NCBI GenBank assembly: GCA_030562195.1
Contig: JAUJPP010000003.1
Coordinates: forward strand, 43,220,602-43,284,601
Direction of reading: 5' to 3'
Length of the DNA stretch: 64,000 nucleotides
From: Nipponacmea schrenckii
Taxonomy: Eukaryota > Mollusca > Gastropoda > Lottiidae
Of this stretch, positions 34,201-48,200 are shown piece after piece. The notes below the pieces were generated by a model, which was not told the DNA's origin, ran no database searches, and worked only from the letters and a program-made list of their open reading frames with translations. Both the position numbers and the translations under genes were made by a program. How positions within the stretch are numbered: the first letter of the stretch is position 1; every line of letters begins with the position of its first letter.

Positions 34201-37200
34201 AAATTTATTTTCTTCAAAAATGTATACAAGATAATCAAGGTTTAAGGCAGAAACTAGGGAGCTATTAATATTTAAGATTCGCAACTTCTTATAAATTTAA
34301 TGCATTATCTTCTCTTACCTAAAAAGTTTTTCATGGTGGCAAAGCAAAGTCCTGTGATAAAGGCATCATAACCTGCTTCATGGAATTTACTATCTGTAGA
34401 ATACTGGTTAAAACCCTCTGGAAAATCTACAAATGATATTCAATAACATATTCTTTCTCTACTTCAGTGACTTTAATTACTATCAATATATTTCAAATTT
34501 AAGAAATTAAATTTCATAATCAGCTTGTTTTAGATCCAAAATAAACATATACAGGTCTATACCAGATACTTGAACAACTGTCACCAATTTCATTAATGTA
34601 ATTTAAGAGTAAACAGTTAGATTCAATTTAAAATCAATATCACAATGGTACATAATATCCTTTCTCTAGCTTTCTAGTCAATAAGATACTAGATATAAGA
34701 TATAATACATACCAACCTCTGGTAGTTGAAAAGGTTTATGAGATAGTATCCTATGCAAATCATTTAATGCTGAACAATGAATTAAATCCTGAAAGTTAAA
34801 ATTGGTACTCTTACACTCATATTATTAAATGTTCATTGATATAAATATATATAATCATAAAAGTAACAACTATATTTTACAAGGATAACAACTAAGTAAT
34901 TGATACTGCATAGAAAGGACACAAAAACAAAATGTATCTATGAATAAAAGCATATCAGAATTTACCTTAAATGGATGGTTCTGTGCCATTAATTTGGTAT
35001 CAACTAATCTAGAATATACAATTATCAAGAATAAGCTATCAGAACTCAAATGACAGCCTCCATAAATCAAATAACATTTAATTGTCATATAACATATTTG
35101 GAGGATATCTGAAATTTGAATCATGTATTTATTGTATGTATTGTTTATCTTTGTGATGTATGTCATGGTGACAATATAATAAAAAGCTTTTATTATATTC
35201 CTATAGTTGAATACAATAACTATACGGAAAGAAACTGTACACAAGCTAATTTTGAAGAGAGTTACTTACTTTGGAAAGATACACTTTACCATAGACTTAA
35301 AATCTTCATATTCCTAAATATATATAACCATGTGTAACTTCTCTCAAATCAGACAAAAAAATCCACCAAATAGTGCTTCATGACAAATGTCCATTGTATG
35401 GGTTTCCCAAAATATTGTGTTTTTTTTTAAGAAAAATACTTCTCATAAACAAACTGGCTTGAAATTAGAACAAAGTGTTTTCTGGTTTTCAGTAGTAAAA
35501 ATAGCCCATTTACCATCCTCAATTTATCAACATACAATATCTCAGACATCTCAAACCTTTTGTGATAAAGCGACACTCTGTTGTACGACGTACAGCTACT
35601 GATAAATTTTAAAATTGATATCTTATCAATTAATTACATATACCGGTACTTACATCTGGCAGAGGGAAATGAAACTGATCTATTGTATGTAAAACATCCA
35701 GCAACATATTATGACCCACTAATACTTTTCCCTGTAATATAATATAGATAAATAGAATATTTCTATATCCTTCTAAAATTGATATATTGAGCACTATTTT
35801 AATAGAGAGAACAACATATGAACAATTCACAAATCAAGATTCTGTTTGTTGTATTTTAGCGTTCATGTTATTTGCCATGCATTAATTGTGGAATATTTAA
35901 TCCATTTATTTTTTTTAAAAATTCTATCAGTTTTGGTTTGACTGTCTATAAAGATATATGTAGTAGGTAAATATAGATATATTCTAAAACTTACAGATTG
36001 TGATAACTTTCTAATAACTTTAGAGAAACCTACAGCATCATCTATTTCAGCCTAAAAATTAATATAATTGCATACATTTAATAGTCATATGGATAGATAT
36101 CTTCATAAAAAGCACAATTAATTTTTCTGTTTTTATAGTCAACTACACTGGTTTTAAAAAATTTACACAAACACACGTTTAATTACCCTTTCTGCTGACT
36201 GTTTAGCTCCTTCTCTCATCTTCAAATCTTCTTCACCACTAACTTTATTAACACAAATATATCTCTCTTTCTTTTCCCCTTTCTTAGCTTCTAGATGTAC
36301 TGATGTGAATCTAATAAATAATGATATTATTATTAAGCCAGAAAAATTACAATTATAATATCATGCTACATAATTTAAGTCTTTTAACAATCCAGTAACA
36401 AAAAAAAATTGAAAGAAACAGAAAACAACCACAATACTCAATTGAGTTTAGAAAACTAATATTTATGTATAAAGTGGTGAAGTTCTGAAAATATTCATGA
36501 TAACATAAAATTTCATAAATAACAAAACCTACTTAGCACGAACAGTTTGATAGATTAATTTACGTTGAAATCCATTACAAGATGGTAAATCTAAAGATTG
36601 TTCATCATTTTTATCCATAAAACAACTTATACTATCACTGAAATAAAATTGTAGTTTAATATCATCTTAGAAATTTTCCATTTAAAGTGTACAGTCAATT
36701 TCATGTTAAAGTAATAATCTTTATATATATGACATATAGAAGTAGATAGAACATTAAATGAGATACACTACTACTTATTTTTGCAATGTTTAAATTCATT
36801 TACAGGAATCTTTATCAAACAAATAATAATACAAAAGTTGAAAGTGAAGGGAAGGAACAGTACATGTATATCCAAAACAGTGTTCTCATTTAATATATAA
36901 GTTGTGTTCTTAAAGCTTTTAAGATGGAAAAGGTGACTCATCAGAACTCTATTAACATAAATCATCCCATTCTTCATTATCTGTTGAATGAGTCAATTTT
37001 GCCAAACAGTAATCTTGGAGATGCCTTAAAGGGATAATAGCCTAGAAACATAAAATTTTAATTTCACTCAAACTTGACAAATAACAGTATGTATCCATCA
37101 GTGGACTTACCTGGCGTCATCACCATACATCAAAATCATTCTATAATTCGATAAATCCACAAAATCAAGTAGTTAATAATAAACACTTAATACATCCATT

Positions 37201-40200
37201 AAGCGATTTTCAAATTGTGATTATAAAGGGAAGTAACTCTAACATATAGATTTCTAGCAAGGATGTTTTAGCGCTGATTTCCCAGAGGCTTTTTAATCCC
37301 AAAGAGAATGGAATCGTCGCTTACTCACTTTTTTGAAAAAATCCAAATATAGTTTTATTCTCGCTTTTTGAAAATTAATCAAGTGTGGGATACATACTTA
37401 TTTAACCAATAGTCAATATAAAACACAAATATTAGACGTAGGGCGAGTGTATTCTAACGGCTATTATCCCTTTAACATTACACTCTTAGGAACATTGACT
37501 ATTATTGTGAATATATAACATTTGCATGAAAATATGATGTACTTACACAATTCCATTAATAAAGTCCTTTTGATCATCTGGTATAGCAATAGGACCTTTA
37601 TTAGGCCCCATATCTTGTCCATGTGGACTAGTAAAAGCTGGAGATGAGAACTGAGCATAAAGTTGATGTTTACGTTCCAAAGAATCTAACAAAGCTTGTT
37701 CTTGTGTTGTTGTTAAATATGGTATGCCTAGAATAATTAGAGAAAAAACCTATTTGTGCTGCACAATTTGATTGTGATGCAGTTTCTACTATAACAATAT
37801 GTGAGTAATAGAGCAGGATTATAGCTGCCATGAATTATTACTAAGTTAATTGGTGTTGTGTGTCTTATCAAGACTGATACTGTTTTAATATAAAACCAAA
37901 TTTCATATGCAAGGTTTTGAAGATTTTCTTTTTTAAACTTTCATTTATGAATAAGACAGTGAATACTGGCAGATAATACAAGAGAAAAAACATCACTCCA
38001 TAACATCGTCTGTTTATAATATCATAATACTAAATATCACAATTTTATAACTATTACCTTCATAGAATACTTTGTTAAAATCAAACCCTTGTGATACAAG
38101 AAAATCAATACTTGAACTCTAGAATAAATTATATAAATAACAAAATGATTATAAAAAATTATTAAACATATTAACCAACATTACATTTATCTTAGTATTA
38201 GGCCACAAACAATATGATTGGACATTTGTCTTCTTGTTTCATATTTGTGAGTAAAAGAATATTTATAACAATTTTTGTACCTAAACCAAATTAAGAGACC
38301 ACAGGATAGCACTTAGAACCATTCTCATGACACATTGTCTACAACATACTTGTACTATGTTAGTTAATGATAAAGACAACAAACTACAAAATTCCAACAG
38401 ATAAACCATTTATATGACAATCCTTATAAGACATTTAGAAGTATCATTCAGGTAACGTGATGTAAATTGTCGCATCACTTGAGAACTTTACCTGTATGTG
38501 TAATGAAACATGCTTAAAAGAATAAATAATAATTGTTGTCTCTCATTGATATGTGTTTCAATTATCGGAAGATATAACATTTATTTTTTATAGCTACCTA
38601 CCTGACACATAAACCTTCTATCAGGAGCCTGATGAGAATAGGGTCTTGGGAATATTTGAAAGTTGAAAGGCTGTGCCGTTAACCTAAAACAAATAATTAA
38701 AACTCATTCAAAAAATTCAAAATCAGATTTTACTCACAATGGTTTTTAAAATACTTGGAATGTTAATGCTAATAATTAATATGACCTACTTTTTCTTCTT
38801 GTTGTCAAACTTGAAAGTACACAAACCAAACTGTAGTATAATAAAATCCATGCCACCCTGCAATGATACCAGCAATGTCAGGTTAATAGATAGATAGATA
38901 CCTTTCTTAAAGATGGTTTGCCTTATTTTCATATATATATATATGTATATATATATATACCATAATGGGACCGGTAATACTTATATCAAAAGAAAGTCGA
39001 GCTGTTCTAATGACTGGAAAAAATACCAGATGGTCCCACATGTCATTAATTAACTCGTAATTAGGATAATTATGACCGGAATTCCCACGGTAGGGTACTA
39101 ACATAGGTATGTACGTCAAGTCTCAAATGTAGATCTTTTTTTGATCATCCAGTCTGTCAATTCGGTACATAAATCATGACATAACCGGACGCTGTTCTTA
39201 TTGCCCACATTCCTTGATATTTTCCACAACAACAAAGGCATTTTGGTATTCCATTTATTATCTCTAGCAAAAGGCAATAAAACGTTTAAATATCATTTTG
39301 TACAAATATTATGAATTAATCTAAATAAGTTTTAACTCACTAATAATAAAATACGAAATCAATTTTTAGACGCCTTCATTCATATGACGTCATTCGGTCA
39401 CATAAACAAACATGGAGTCTAAATTTAGCGTTTCAAAGCAGATCAGAGTCAAAGGATTCCACAAGCATTTCTACATCCACATAGGTCTTTTGAACTTGAG
39501 AATACATGGATTATTCATTAGAAACCCCAATTAATCAATTAAAAAGCTTACTTTGGCTCTAATTAATGAGGCAACCCTTTAAAAATAATTTAACATTTCT
39601 AATGAATACTCATTACTAATATTGGTTACTTTAACATTTTCAAATAAAACATTCCTTAGAACATATTGTTAAGTTTTTAAATGAAACTGTCCTTGGAACA
39701 ATTATTTTAACAATTGTCAATAAAGCTGTCTTTAGAATAAACATTGAACCAATTGTAAATATAACAGTCCTCAGAATAACCGTACTAGCATTTTCTAAAA
39801 AAATCTTTCTTTAGAATAATTTTCTAACATTTTCAAAAAGAAATTTTCAATTCTTAATATTAATTCTCACAAATGATGGTAGCATGATACAATTTAGATA
39901 TTTATATTGTGCATTACTGGATATCAGTTTCATTTGAAACTCAAGTTCTTCATATTGAATATTTCAACATAATACTTGAAATTTACGAACCTTTTTCAGC
40001 TTAACATATCGTTCCTCAGGAGTATCAAATGGTAATGGCTGGCCATATTGAGGTGTATCAAGACCTTAAAATAATAAAAAATCAACAATGTAGATAATCG
40101 CAAGTAGTTTGTCGATTATTTTAACCAAAATATGATGACAATAATATGCACCAAATTTTCTTCAAACATCAATAGCTGAAGACATTATTAAGTTGATCAA

Positions 40201-41045
40201 CTGAATAGACTAATTCAAAACAAATAATGGCAAATGTGGGGACAATTGTGCAAAATATTGTTTTCTATTAATAATATCTAAAAAGAAACAAATTGAATTT
40301 CTATTTTAATCTTTAACAACATACAGAAAAATTCAATTGTTTTTAAATCAAAGAGTTATCAAACCTGTGAATTCAGCATCGAAAGCAATAAAACTGGCAT
40401 CATTAATAGCTTTTGATATATAATCTAGAACTTCATTAAAATCTGAAAAACATAAGGGTATATAGGCCTAATAAAATTCTCTAAACATAGTTAAAAATAA
40501 AACCAGATCCTCAATATCCCCTCCAATAAATTGTAGCCTGTAGAATAAGCTTGTTGTCAACAGACACATGGAAAATGTCACAATATACTTCTTCAGTTAG
40601 GTGCAAAATGATGCAAAGCTGACCTTTAGGCCCTACGGCGGTACTGTTAAACTCTTAAGCCTAACTATATAATAACAATAACGTTTTTGTGACCACTTTT
40701 TAGGACAATTGGGAAGTCATTAATGATTTTTAATTCACTATTAGCTTACATTTTCTTACCATTTCAATACAAGCATACAGACTCGCCACTCATTCGCTGA
40801 CTGCTTTTACTTTTAGTTTCACTTATGTTGGCAATAAAATTTTTCTTATTTTTGGTTTCATTTTCAACACAAGTTCGTACTAAATGTCAGATATTTCCCA
40901 TACATATTTACTTTGATAGAAAAAATATTTTTTTTGTGCGATGCTCAGGCTTTTAACGAGGTGCATCTCTTTTTTAAGCTATCCTCAGCTAATACTGGAA
41001 TTTATCATTCCCGCTAAAGAACTTACTTTTTCTCGTGACCTCCAT
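31289..41045 (-). CDS. PARN: Poly(A)-specific ribonuclease PARN, complete, 610 aa, 21 coding exons
   Basis: PARN is a 3' exonuclease that removes poly(A) from mRNA and trims small RNAs. Exons: 41045-41027, 40442-40365, 40064-39991, 38857-38790, 38683-38602, 38118-38058, 37727-37547, 36637-36533, 36310-36187, 36051-35995, 35731-35654, 35313-35270, 35008-34966, 34788-34713, 34426-34319, 34086-34017, 33915-33860, 33671-33585, 32381-32307, 31883-31715, 31466-31289. All phases agree. The DEDDh residues are present: D28 and E30 (AFDAEF, same numbers as human), D295 (NMLLDVLH), H379 and D384 ([12 protein letters not shown]). The R3H region is in exons 7-9 ([10 protein letters not shown]). The RRM spans exons 18-20 with the cap-binding Trp (FWIDD, W477). 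The C-terminal tail is lysine-rich then acidic, with a duplicated KPADDTTIT. The donor of exon 20 (GA/GTTGGT) is weak, and exon 21 could end at AAT/GTAAAT. Its start faces BFAR. Confidence 0.97.
32385..33460. repeat. ~43-bp minisatellite, 25 units, filling a PARN intron
   Basis: The units begin CAGAGATAGTAAGAATATGG and continue either ATAACAATAACTGACAA or ATGACAATAACTCTAAAA. Counting gives 25 units of 42-44 bases. The order repeats as two AACTGACAA units, one AACTCTAAAA unit and one CAGTAACTCTGAAAAATAG unit, a four-unit higher-order repeat of about 172 bases. The array fills almost all of the intron between exons 18 and 19 and reaches to within a few bases of the exon 19 acceptor (32382). The long minus frames across it are repeat artefacts. 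Confidence 0.95.
37026..37475. mobile_element. TTAA-flanked MITE in a PARN intron
   Basis: The 13-base inverted ends AGGGATAATAGCC (37030-37042) and GGCTATTATCCCT (37459-37471) are perfect and each is flanked by TTAA, as for piggyBac-type insertion. The interior (about 430 bases) has no coding frame. Relatives, in part, are found at 15700-15843, 56700-56936, and more weakly at 51080-51150 and 23110-23200; they share the phrase ACACCAGGTAAGTCCACTGA or its complement. Confidence 0.8.
38928..38962. repeat. (TA)n microsatellite
   Basis: An alternating TA tract, interrupted by ATG, lies in a PARN intron. Confidence 0.8.
39540..39860. repeat. Diverged ~65-bp tandem repeat in a PARN intron
   Basis: AACATTTTCAAATAAAACAT and CCTTAGAACA-like phrases return about five times at 60-70 base spacing with strong drift. 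It is an old, decayed array. Confidence 0.6.
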
Positions 41046-42220
41046 TTTGATATTTCTCTAACGCTTATGTCAATGATAACAGGAAATCGACAAAATCATT
41101 TCTGTTTATTTCAACTGACAGAAAGTTCATTATTAAAGAATTCATCGCAAGCAAATACAATAAGTTTATGATATTACAATCTGTGAGATAAAAACAAAAT
41201 AACGGAAAAAAAATAACGAATTTGATTATTGATCAAATGTCGTAAGCGGTCCATATGCCTGATACTTGCCACGATGGTTGTTACTATTTAATGCATTACT
41301 AGTCGACTGAAGTAAGTATGCTCATAAATTTGTGCTATTGTTATTATCCAGTCTCATATACCTTTGCTGAAGATTTTTCCATACATTGAATGCAACCATA
41401 TTATTGTTTATTTTGTTTTTACAATATCTCAGAAAAGGACATCAACGCTTAGAGCCTAGTGTGTTTCCGAATTACAATGTACAATTTATCATTACCTCAC
41501 CTTTCACTTTCGCTTACAAATATGTTGACAAACTTCTGTTATTTTCCCAGGGAGTCTTAGATTCCATGAACTCAGTTTTTGAACAAGTACCTATGGTTTT
41601 TTTTATAGTTCATTCTTATCACGTTCTTATCTGTACGTTGTTATCCTCAAAAATTAATGTGGACATATGGTTTGACAGGTTTGTGTTGCAAATGCAAGTC
41701 CTTGCTGCCTACAATTTACACTACAGTCTGACAGTAGAGACGTGACAGTGACACAATATTGAAATGTCAGTGATTTGCCAACAGTCATTTATCTGAGGCC
41801 ATTAAAAAGATAATCCTAAACTGTATGTTTACATCACTTTTGTTAAAAGTAAATCTTCATGAAACGGATATAAGATTATGCAGATTATGGCTTATTTTGT
41901 CTCAAAATCTTTTTCATTTTGGGAATGAACTTCTTTTACAGTTGTTGGAAATATAAGCATGAACGCCTGTTACTAGTTAAATGACATTCTCGTAAGAGTA
42001 AAGAATATGAATAGAATTCACTGTCAAGAAGTAAGACTTCCCAAAAAAATGAGCATGTTCTGCCATGGTTCCTTAGCAATTGAATGGGAGATATTCACTG
42101 CCATAGTGTTGGCTTCAGGCCTATTTCATTTCAGATGTAAGATAAAGATAGCAAACATATCTATTGAAAAAAAATGTCATCTATCTTTCAGAAAGTAGTG
42201 TATGGTTATTGTTTCATATC
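41046..42220. promoter_or_regulatory. Intergenic region between divergent PARN and BFAR, likely shared promoter
   Basis: The two start codons (PARN 41045, minus; BFAR 42221, plus) face away from each other over 1175 bases, so both promoters must lie here unless untranslated exons reach further. A TTTCAG at 42185-42190 just before the BFAR start may be the acceptor of an untranslated first exon. A 119-residue open frame (41386-41745) has no known relatives. No TATA box or other motif can be defended. Confidence 0.5.
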
Positions 42221-45200
42221 ATGGAGGTGAAAAAAGAAACAGAAAATGGATTTTCATCTGACCATGATGTTGATGAAAATAGAGATGATTTCTTATGTAG
42301 CTGTTGTTTTAATCTAATGACTCAGCCAACATCATTGATGTGTGGACATAATTTCTGTAGAGGTTGTTTAGCCAGATGGTTTTTAACTTCAAGGAAAAAA
42401 GAATGTCCTACTTGCAGACAAAAATGGCAAGGTCATCCAAAAGTTAACATAACGTTAAGGTACTTTTTAAGAATTATTTGGTGTAGCATATAAATATATT
42501 GTATATTAACATACTGATTACAGTTATGTGTTCTCGAAATTAATATAATATTCTGTTTTATTCATATGATTTTGAAATGAAAGTACTTAAACAAACGTTA
42601 TCGAACTTTACTTTAGTGCCATTCCAATGCTGACTACTAACCCAAGGTCTATTATTATTATAAATATAGAAAAATATAAGGTAGAAATTATATATATCAG
42701 GTTGATATACAATCATTTATGTTATATCTGATAAATAAAAAATGTACTAGTCATTCCTTATTCCACACTAGATCTGAGCTTATTTAACACCTTAGCTCAT
42801 AATATTATTGTTTTTTGTAGAAATATGATGTTAAGATTATTCAAAGAAGAGGTCAAACAGTTAGATATAGATTTAGAAAATGATGAAGAAACAAAATCAA
42901 AGTTGGATGATTTTGATAGGAAATTGCAATCAACAGAAACAGAATCTGATCCCAGAGCATTTTGTTCTGGAATACTTCTAACATTAGTTACTATATTAGT
43001 AAGTAAATGTTCTAACTTTTATATTCTTGAATAAATGTTCTAAGATAACTCCGCCTTTTTTCTCAAAGATTTATAAATTTTACTAAAAAAACTTTTTGTA
43101 TCAGAAACCAGATTTTGTTAATTTCCAAAACGAAGCTTAATATTAACTTAAATATCTCCCTAATCTAAGAATATTGTAACATTTTATTAATAAGATTTTT
43201 TTTAGATCCACTGTGTTATAAACCTTAATGGTTATCTGATATGAATATTGACAGGTAATATATTTAGCATGGTACTGGCGTAATAGTGATCAAGATTTAC
43301 TTATCAAGAAACCATTGTGGTCATGGAAAGCCCATGATGTTAGTAGGTGGTTAACAGAATTAACATGGGCTGAACCTTATTCTCAGTATGTTTTACAAGA
43401 AAAGATAGGTACTAGATTTAGATTGTTAAATACTTAGATAAGTTTTAGAATTATTGGTACAACATTTGAAAAGATAGCAACTCATCAAGGTCTTTTTAAG
43501 ATCAGGTTAGGGTCCTAACTACATCAAGACAAGTGAGGCAAATGCTTCAAGCAGAATTTGACCAAAATTTAATATATTGCTTATTGACATCTACGGTAAA
43601 GTCACTGTTAATGAAAGCATTGTGAAATAAACTGACTTTAAAAATAACAGAATTTTTTCCTCATAGATTGGCCCTGTAAAATAGTCTTAATTTATTAATT
43701 TTTTGCATTATGTATGTGTCTCCAATCACATCTTTCTCATGGTTACAGAACATAATTTTCTTCTTTCTTGTTTTTGGTCTTTTCTAGATGGTACAATGTT
43801 AATGACCTTGAATGAAGAATCCTTGAAGAAAAAGTTAAATATAGACAATCCTGTACATCTAAAAGCTTTACTTTATGCTATACAGGGTATGACAGAAACT
43901 GGTGTGAAATTTCCTACAAATCTCTGGGAATATAAGGTATTTCAGTTATGTATTTCTAGATACATTCTATTATACACTTGGAATTTGGGACTTGCGTTTA
44001 TAATAAACTTATGACAGTTTTATAAATAGATACTTCTAGTATATTTATTAATCTCAACGTGACAGTTTTATAAATAGATACTTCTAGTATATTTATTAAT
44101 TTCAGCCTGACAGTTTTATAAATAGATACTTCTAGTATATTTATTAATCTCAACCTGACAGTTTTATAAATAGATACTTCTAGTATATTTATTAATCTCA
44201 GCCTGACAGTTTTATAAATAGATACTTCTAGTATATTTATTAATCTCAACTTGACAGTTTTATAAATAGATACTTCTAGTATATTTATTAATCTCAACGT
44301 GACAGTTTTATAAATAGATACTTCTAGTATATTTATTAATCTCAACCTGACAGTTTTATAAATACATACTTCTAGTATATTTATTAATCTCAGCCTGACA
44401 GTTTTATAAATAGATACTTCTAGTATATTTATTAATCTCAACCTGACAGTTTTATAAATACATACTTCTAGTATATTTATTAATCTCAGCCTGACAGTTT
44501 TATAAATAGATACTTCTAGTATATTTATTAATCTCAGCCTGACAGTTTTATAAATAGATACTTCTAGTATATTTATTAATCTCAGCCTGACAGTTTTATA
44601 AATAGATACTTCTAGTATATTTATTAATCTCAACGTGACAGTTTTATAAATAGATACTTCTAGTATATTTATTAATCTCAGCCTGACAGTTTTATAAATA
44701 GATACTTCTAGTATATTTATTAATCTCAGCCTGACAGTTTTATAAATAGATACTTCTAGTATATTTATTAATCTCAGCCTGACAGTTTTATCAATAGATA
44801 CTTCTAGTATATTTATTAATCTCAACCTGACAGTTTTATAAATAGATACTGATAGTTTATTTATTAATCTCAGTCTGACAGTTTTATAAATAGATACTTC
44901 TAGTATATTTATTAATCTCAGCCTGACAGTTTTATAAATAGATACGTCTAGTATATTTATTAATCTCAGCCTGACAGTTTTATAAATAGATACTTCTAGT
45001 ATATTTATTAATCTCAGCCTGACAGTTTTATCAATAGATACTTCTAGTATATTTATTAATCTCAACCTGACAGTTTTATAAATAGATACTGATAGTTTAT
45101 TTATTAATCTCAGCCTGACAGTTTTATAGATAGATACTTCTAGTATATTTATTAATCTCAGCCTGACAGTTTTATAAATAGATACTGATAGTTTATTTAT

Positions 45201-48200
45201 TAATCTCAGCCTGACAGTTTTATAAATAGATACTTCTAGTATATTTATTAATCTCAACCTGACAGTTTTATAAATAGATACTGATAGTTTATTTATTAAT
45301 CTCAGCCTGACAGTTTTATAAATAGATACTTCTAGTATATTTATTAATCTCAACGTGACAGTTTTATAAATAGATACTTCTAGTATATTTATTAATCTCA
45401 GCCTGACAGTTTTATAAATAGATACTTCTAGTATATTTCTTAATCTCAACGTGACAGTTTTATAAATAGATACTTCTAGTATATTTATTAATCTCAGCCT
45501 GACAGTTTTATAAATAGATACTTCTAGTATATTTATTAATCTCAATGTGACAGTTTTATAAATAGATACTTCTAGTATATTTATTAATCTCAGCCTGACA
45601 GTTTTATAAATAGATACTTCTAGTTTATTTATTAATCTAAAGTGACAGTTTTATAAATAGATACTTCTAGTATATTTATTAATCTAAAGCCTGACAGTTT
45701 TATAAATAGATACTTCTAGTTTATTTATTAATCTCAGCCTGACAGTTTTATAAATAGATACTTCTAGTATATTTATTAATCTAAACCCTTGACAGTTTTA
45801 TAAATAGATACTTCTAGTATATTTATTAATCTCAGCCTGACAGTTTTATAAATAGATACTTCTAGTATATTTATTAATCTCAACTTGACAGTTTTATAAA
45901 TAGATACTTCTAGTATATTTATTAATCTCAGCCTGACAGTTTTATAAATAGATACTTCTAGTATATTTATTAATCTCAATCTGACAGTTTTATAAATAGA
46001 TACTTCTAGTATATTTATTAATCTCAGCCTGACAGTTTTATAAATAGATACTTCTAGTATATTTATTAATCTAAAGCCTGACAGTTTTATAAATAGATAC
46101 TTCTAGTATATTTATTAATCTCAACCTGACAGTTTTATAAATAGATACTGATAGTTTATTTATTAATCTCAGCCTGACAGTTTTATAAATAGATACTTCT
46201 AGTATATTTATTAATCTCAACCTGACAGTTTTATAAATAGATACTTCTAGTATATTTATTAATCTAAACCCGTGACAGTTTTATAAATAGATACTTCTAG
46301 TATATTTATTAATCTCAACGTGACAGTTTTATAAATAGATACTTCTAGTATATTTATTAATCTCAACGTGACAGTTTTATAAATAGATACTTCTAGTATA
46401 TTTATTAATCTCAACCTGACAGTTTTATAAATAGATACTTCTAGTATATTTATTAATCTCAGCCTGACAGTTTTATAAATAGATACTTCTAGTATATTTA
46501 TTAATCTCAACGTGACAGTTTTATAAATACATACTTCTAGTATATTTATTAATCTCAACGTTTCAATGTGGTTCTTACATAGTCTTCAGGAATATAATGA
46601 TTGATGTTTATGTTATTATTTTTCTTGTTCTTACAAATAATAATCAATTCATTGTTATTGTTATGGACATTAGACAATTTAATTAATTGTTTTTGTAGTC
46701 AATGTACCCAGGAAGAAGTCTATTTTTATTATATGGTTTAAAAGACTTTCCACGTACCACCATATTATATTTGTATCTTTTTCATTATGAAGAAGTATTT
46801 TTACCTTTTGTACATTATACAACTCTATCTAATGAAAGCCATTATGTTATTGCTGAGGTGAGTTTTTTTCACCAAAAGTGATTTTCTTTTAATCTGCACC
46901 TGTATCCCTAATTCCTACCAGTGACTTTACAGGGAGTATCCGAGTACCTTTAGTAAATTTAAAAAAGAACCTGTGTCTGCAGACAGTTCAATATGGAAAG
47001 ACTATATGGTCTTTTGCAGCATGGTCTAGTAATTTGGCCTTAAAGGATAGATTCACATCAGAGAGAATGGATTATTCAGTATTTTGTATTTGTATATATA
47101 CTAACATCACTATACTTTCCATATTTATATTCATGTATTATATATTTGATGGACTTCAGAAGGGACCTTGCCATATTATATTACGAACTTCATTGTTGTA
47201 CATTACATTTATTTGTGAATCAGGGTATATCATGTTTAATATACCTAACACAATTGTGTTTTAAGAATATATGGAAACTTTTGGTTTTACCAATTTAAAA
47301 TGTATTTTTCAGCCTCAAGAACCAGCCACATGGCAGTTGATAACATTTATAATGTATACAGTACTATTACCATATTGGTTAGTTGGTAAATTTGCCTGGT
47401 TATATAGTGATGTACATAGATGGACCACCTTGTTTGTGATGTTCTCCTGTTTTTTACTCTCCTTTATTGAAGTCTCACTTGTCAGATCTTTAATATTCAA
47501 CAATGAAAATAGAATAAGGTGGGTTCATCAGGATCAACTTGACACTAAAGCATCCTCTCTAATTAAGAAAGTAATGTCAGATTTGCATTTTAGTGAATGT
47601 TTTCATTCCACACAGAGAAACCCTATATAGAATTTCAATAGTTCTTTGTCCACATTAGATTGTTTTAAATACGCTACATCTTTCCATATCTGCGTAATCT
47701 CTCTGCAGCAGATATAATAGTTCTCTAACATGTGTAAACCAATGAAATTACAATCATACAGTCACATAAACCTATTGAGTGGCTCATTTGTTATTACATG
47801 TACATGTATATCTTATTTGCCAAGATCCTTCAGTAATAATGACTTTTTGTGTCGTCTATTGTCAGATGTGTCCACTGTAGCAGGTCATGCTCATTGTTTA
47901 CATAACTTAAAAGGGATACTTGAACAGAGGTCTAAAAACATGTATACAAAATATACTTTTGTGTTCTATTGTACAGTCATAAATAATTCTTGTTACACAA
48001 GGAAACTTTTCTTCTAACTTGTAAATATTTTATATTGTAGGTCAATTTATGATAGTTGTAGAAGTCATGTTAAAATGGTCATATCTATGGGAATATTTGT
48101 CGTTTTATGGCCTGTTGTACCCAGACTAATCTGTGATTTCTTTTTCTATGCAGCTCTTTATTTTTCATCAGTACAACTAAGTGTTCAAATAAAAAATAAT

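Noticed and set aside
41386..41745. 119-residue plus frame between PARN and BFAR
   Set aside because: It is hydrophobic without known relatives, lies in the presumed shared promoter, and is more likely chance.
43998..45545. 515-codon minus-strand open frame, the longest in the window
   Set aside because: It is the antisense of a 48-bp minisatellite (16-residue unit repeated) in BFAR intron 4. It has no independent start context and breaks wherever unit length changes.
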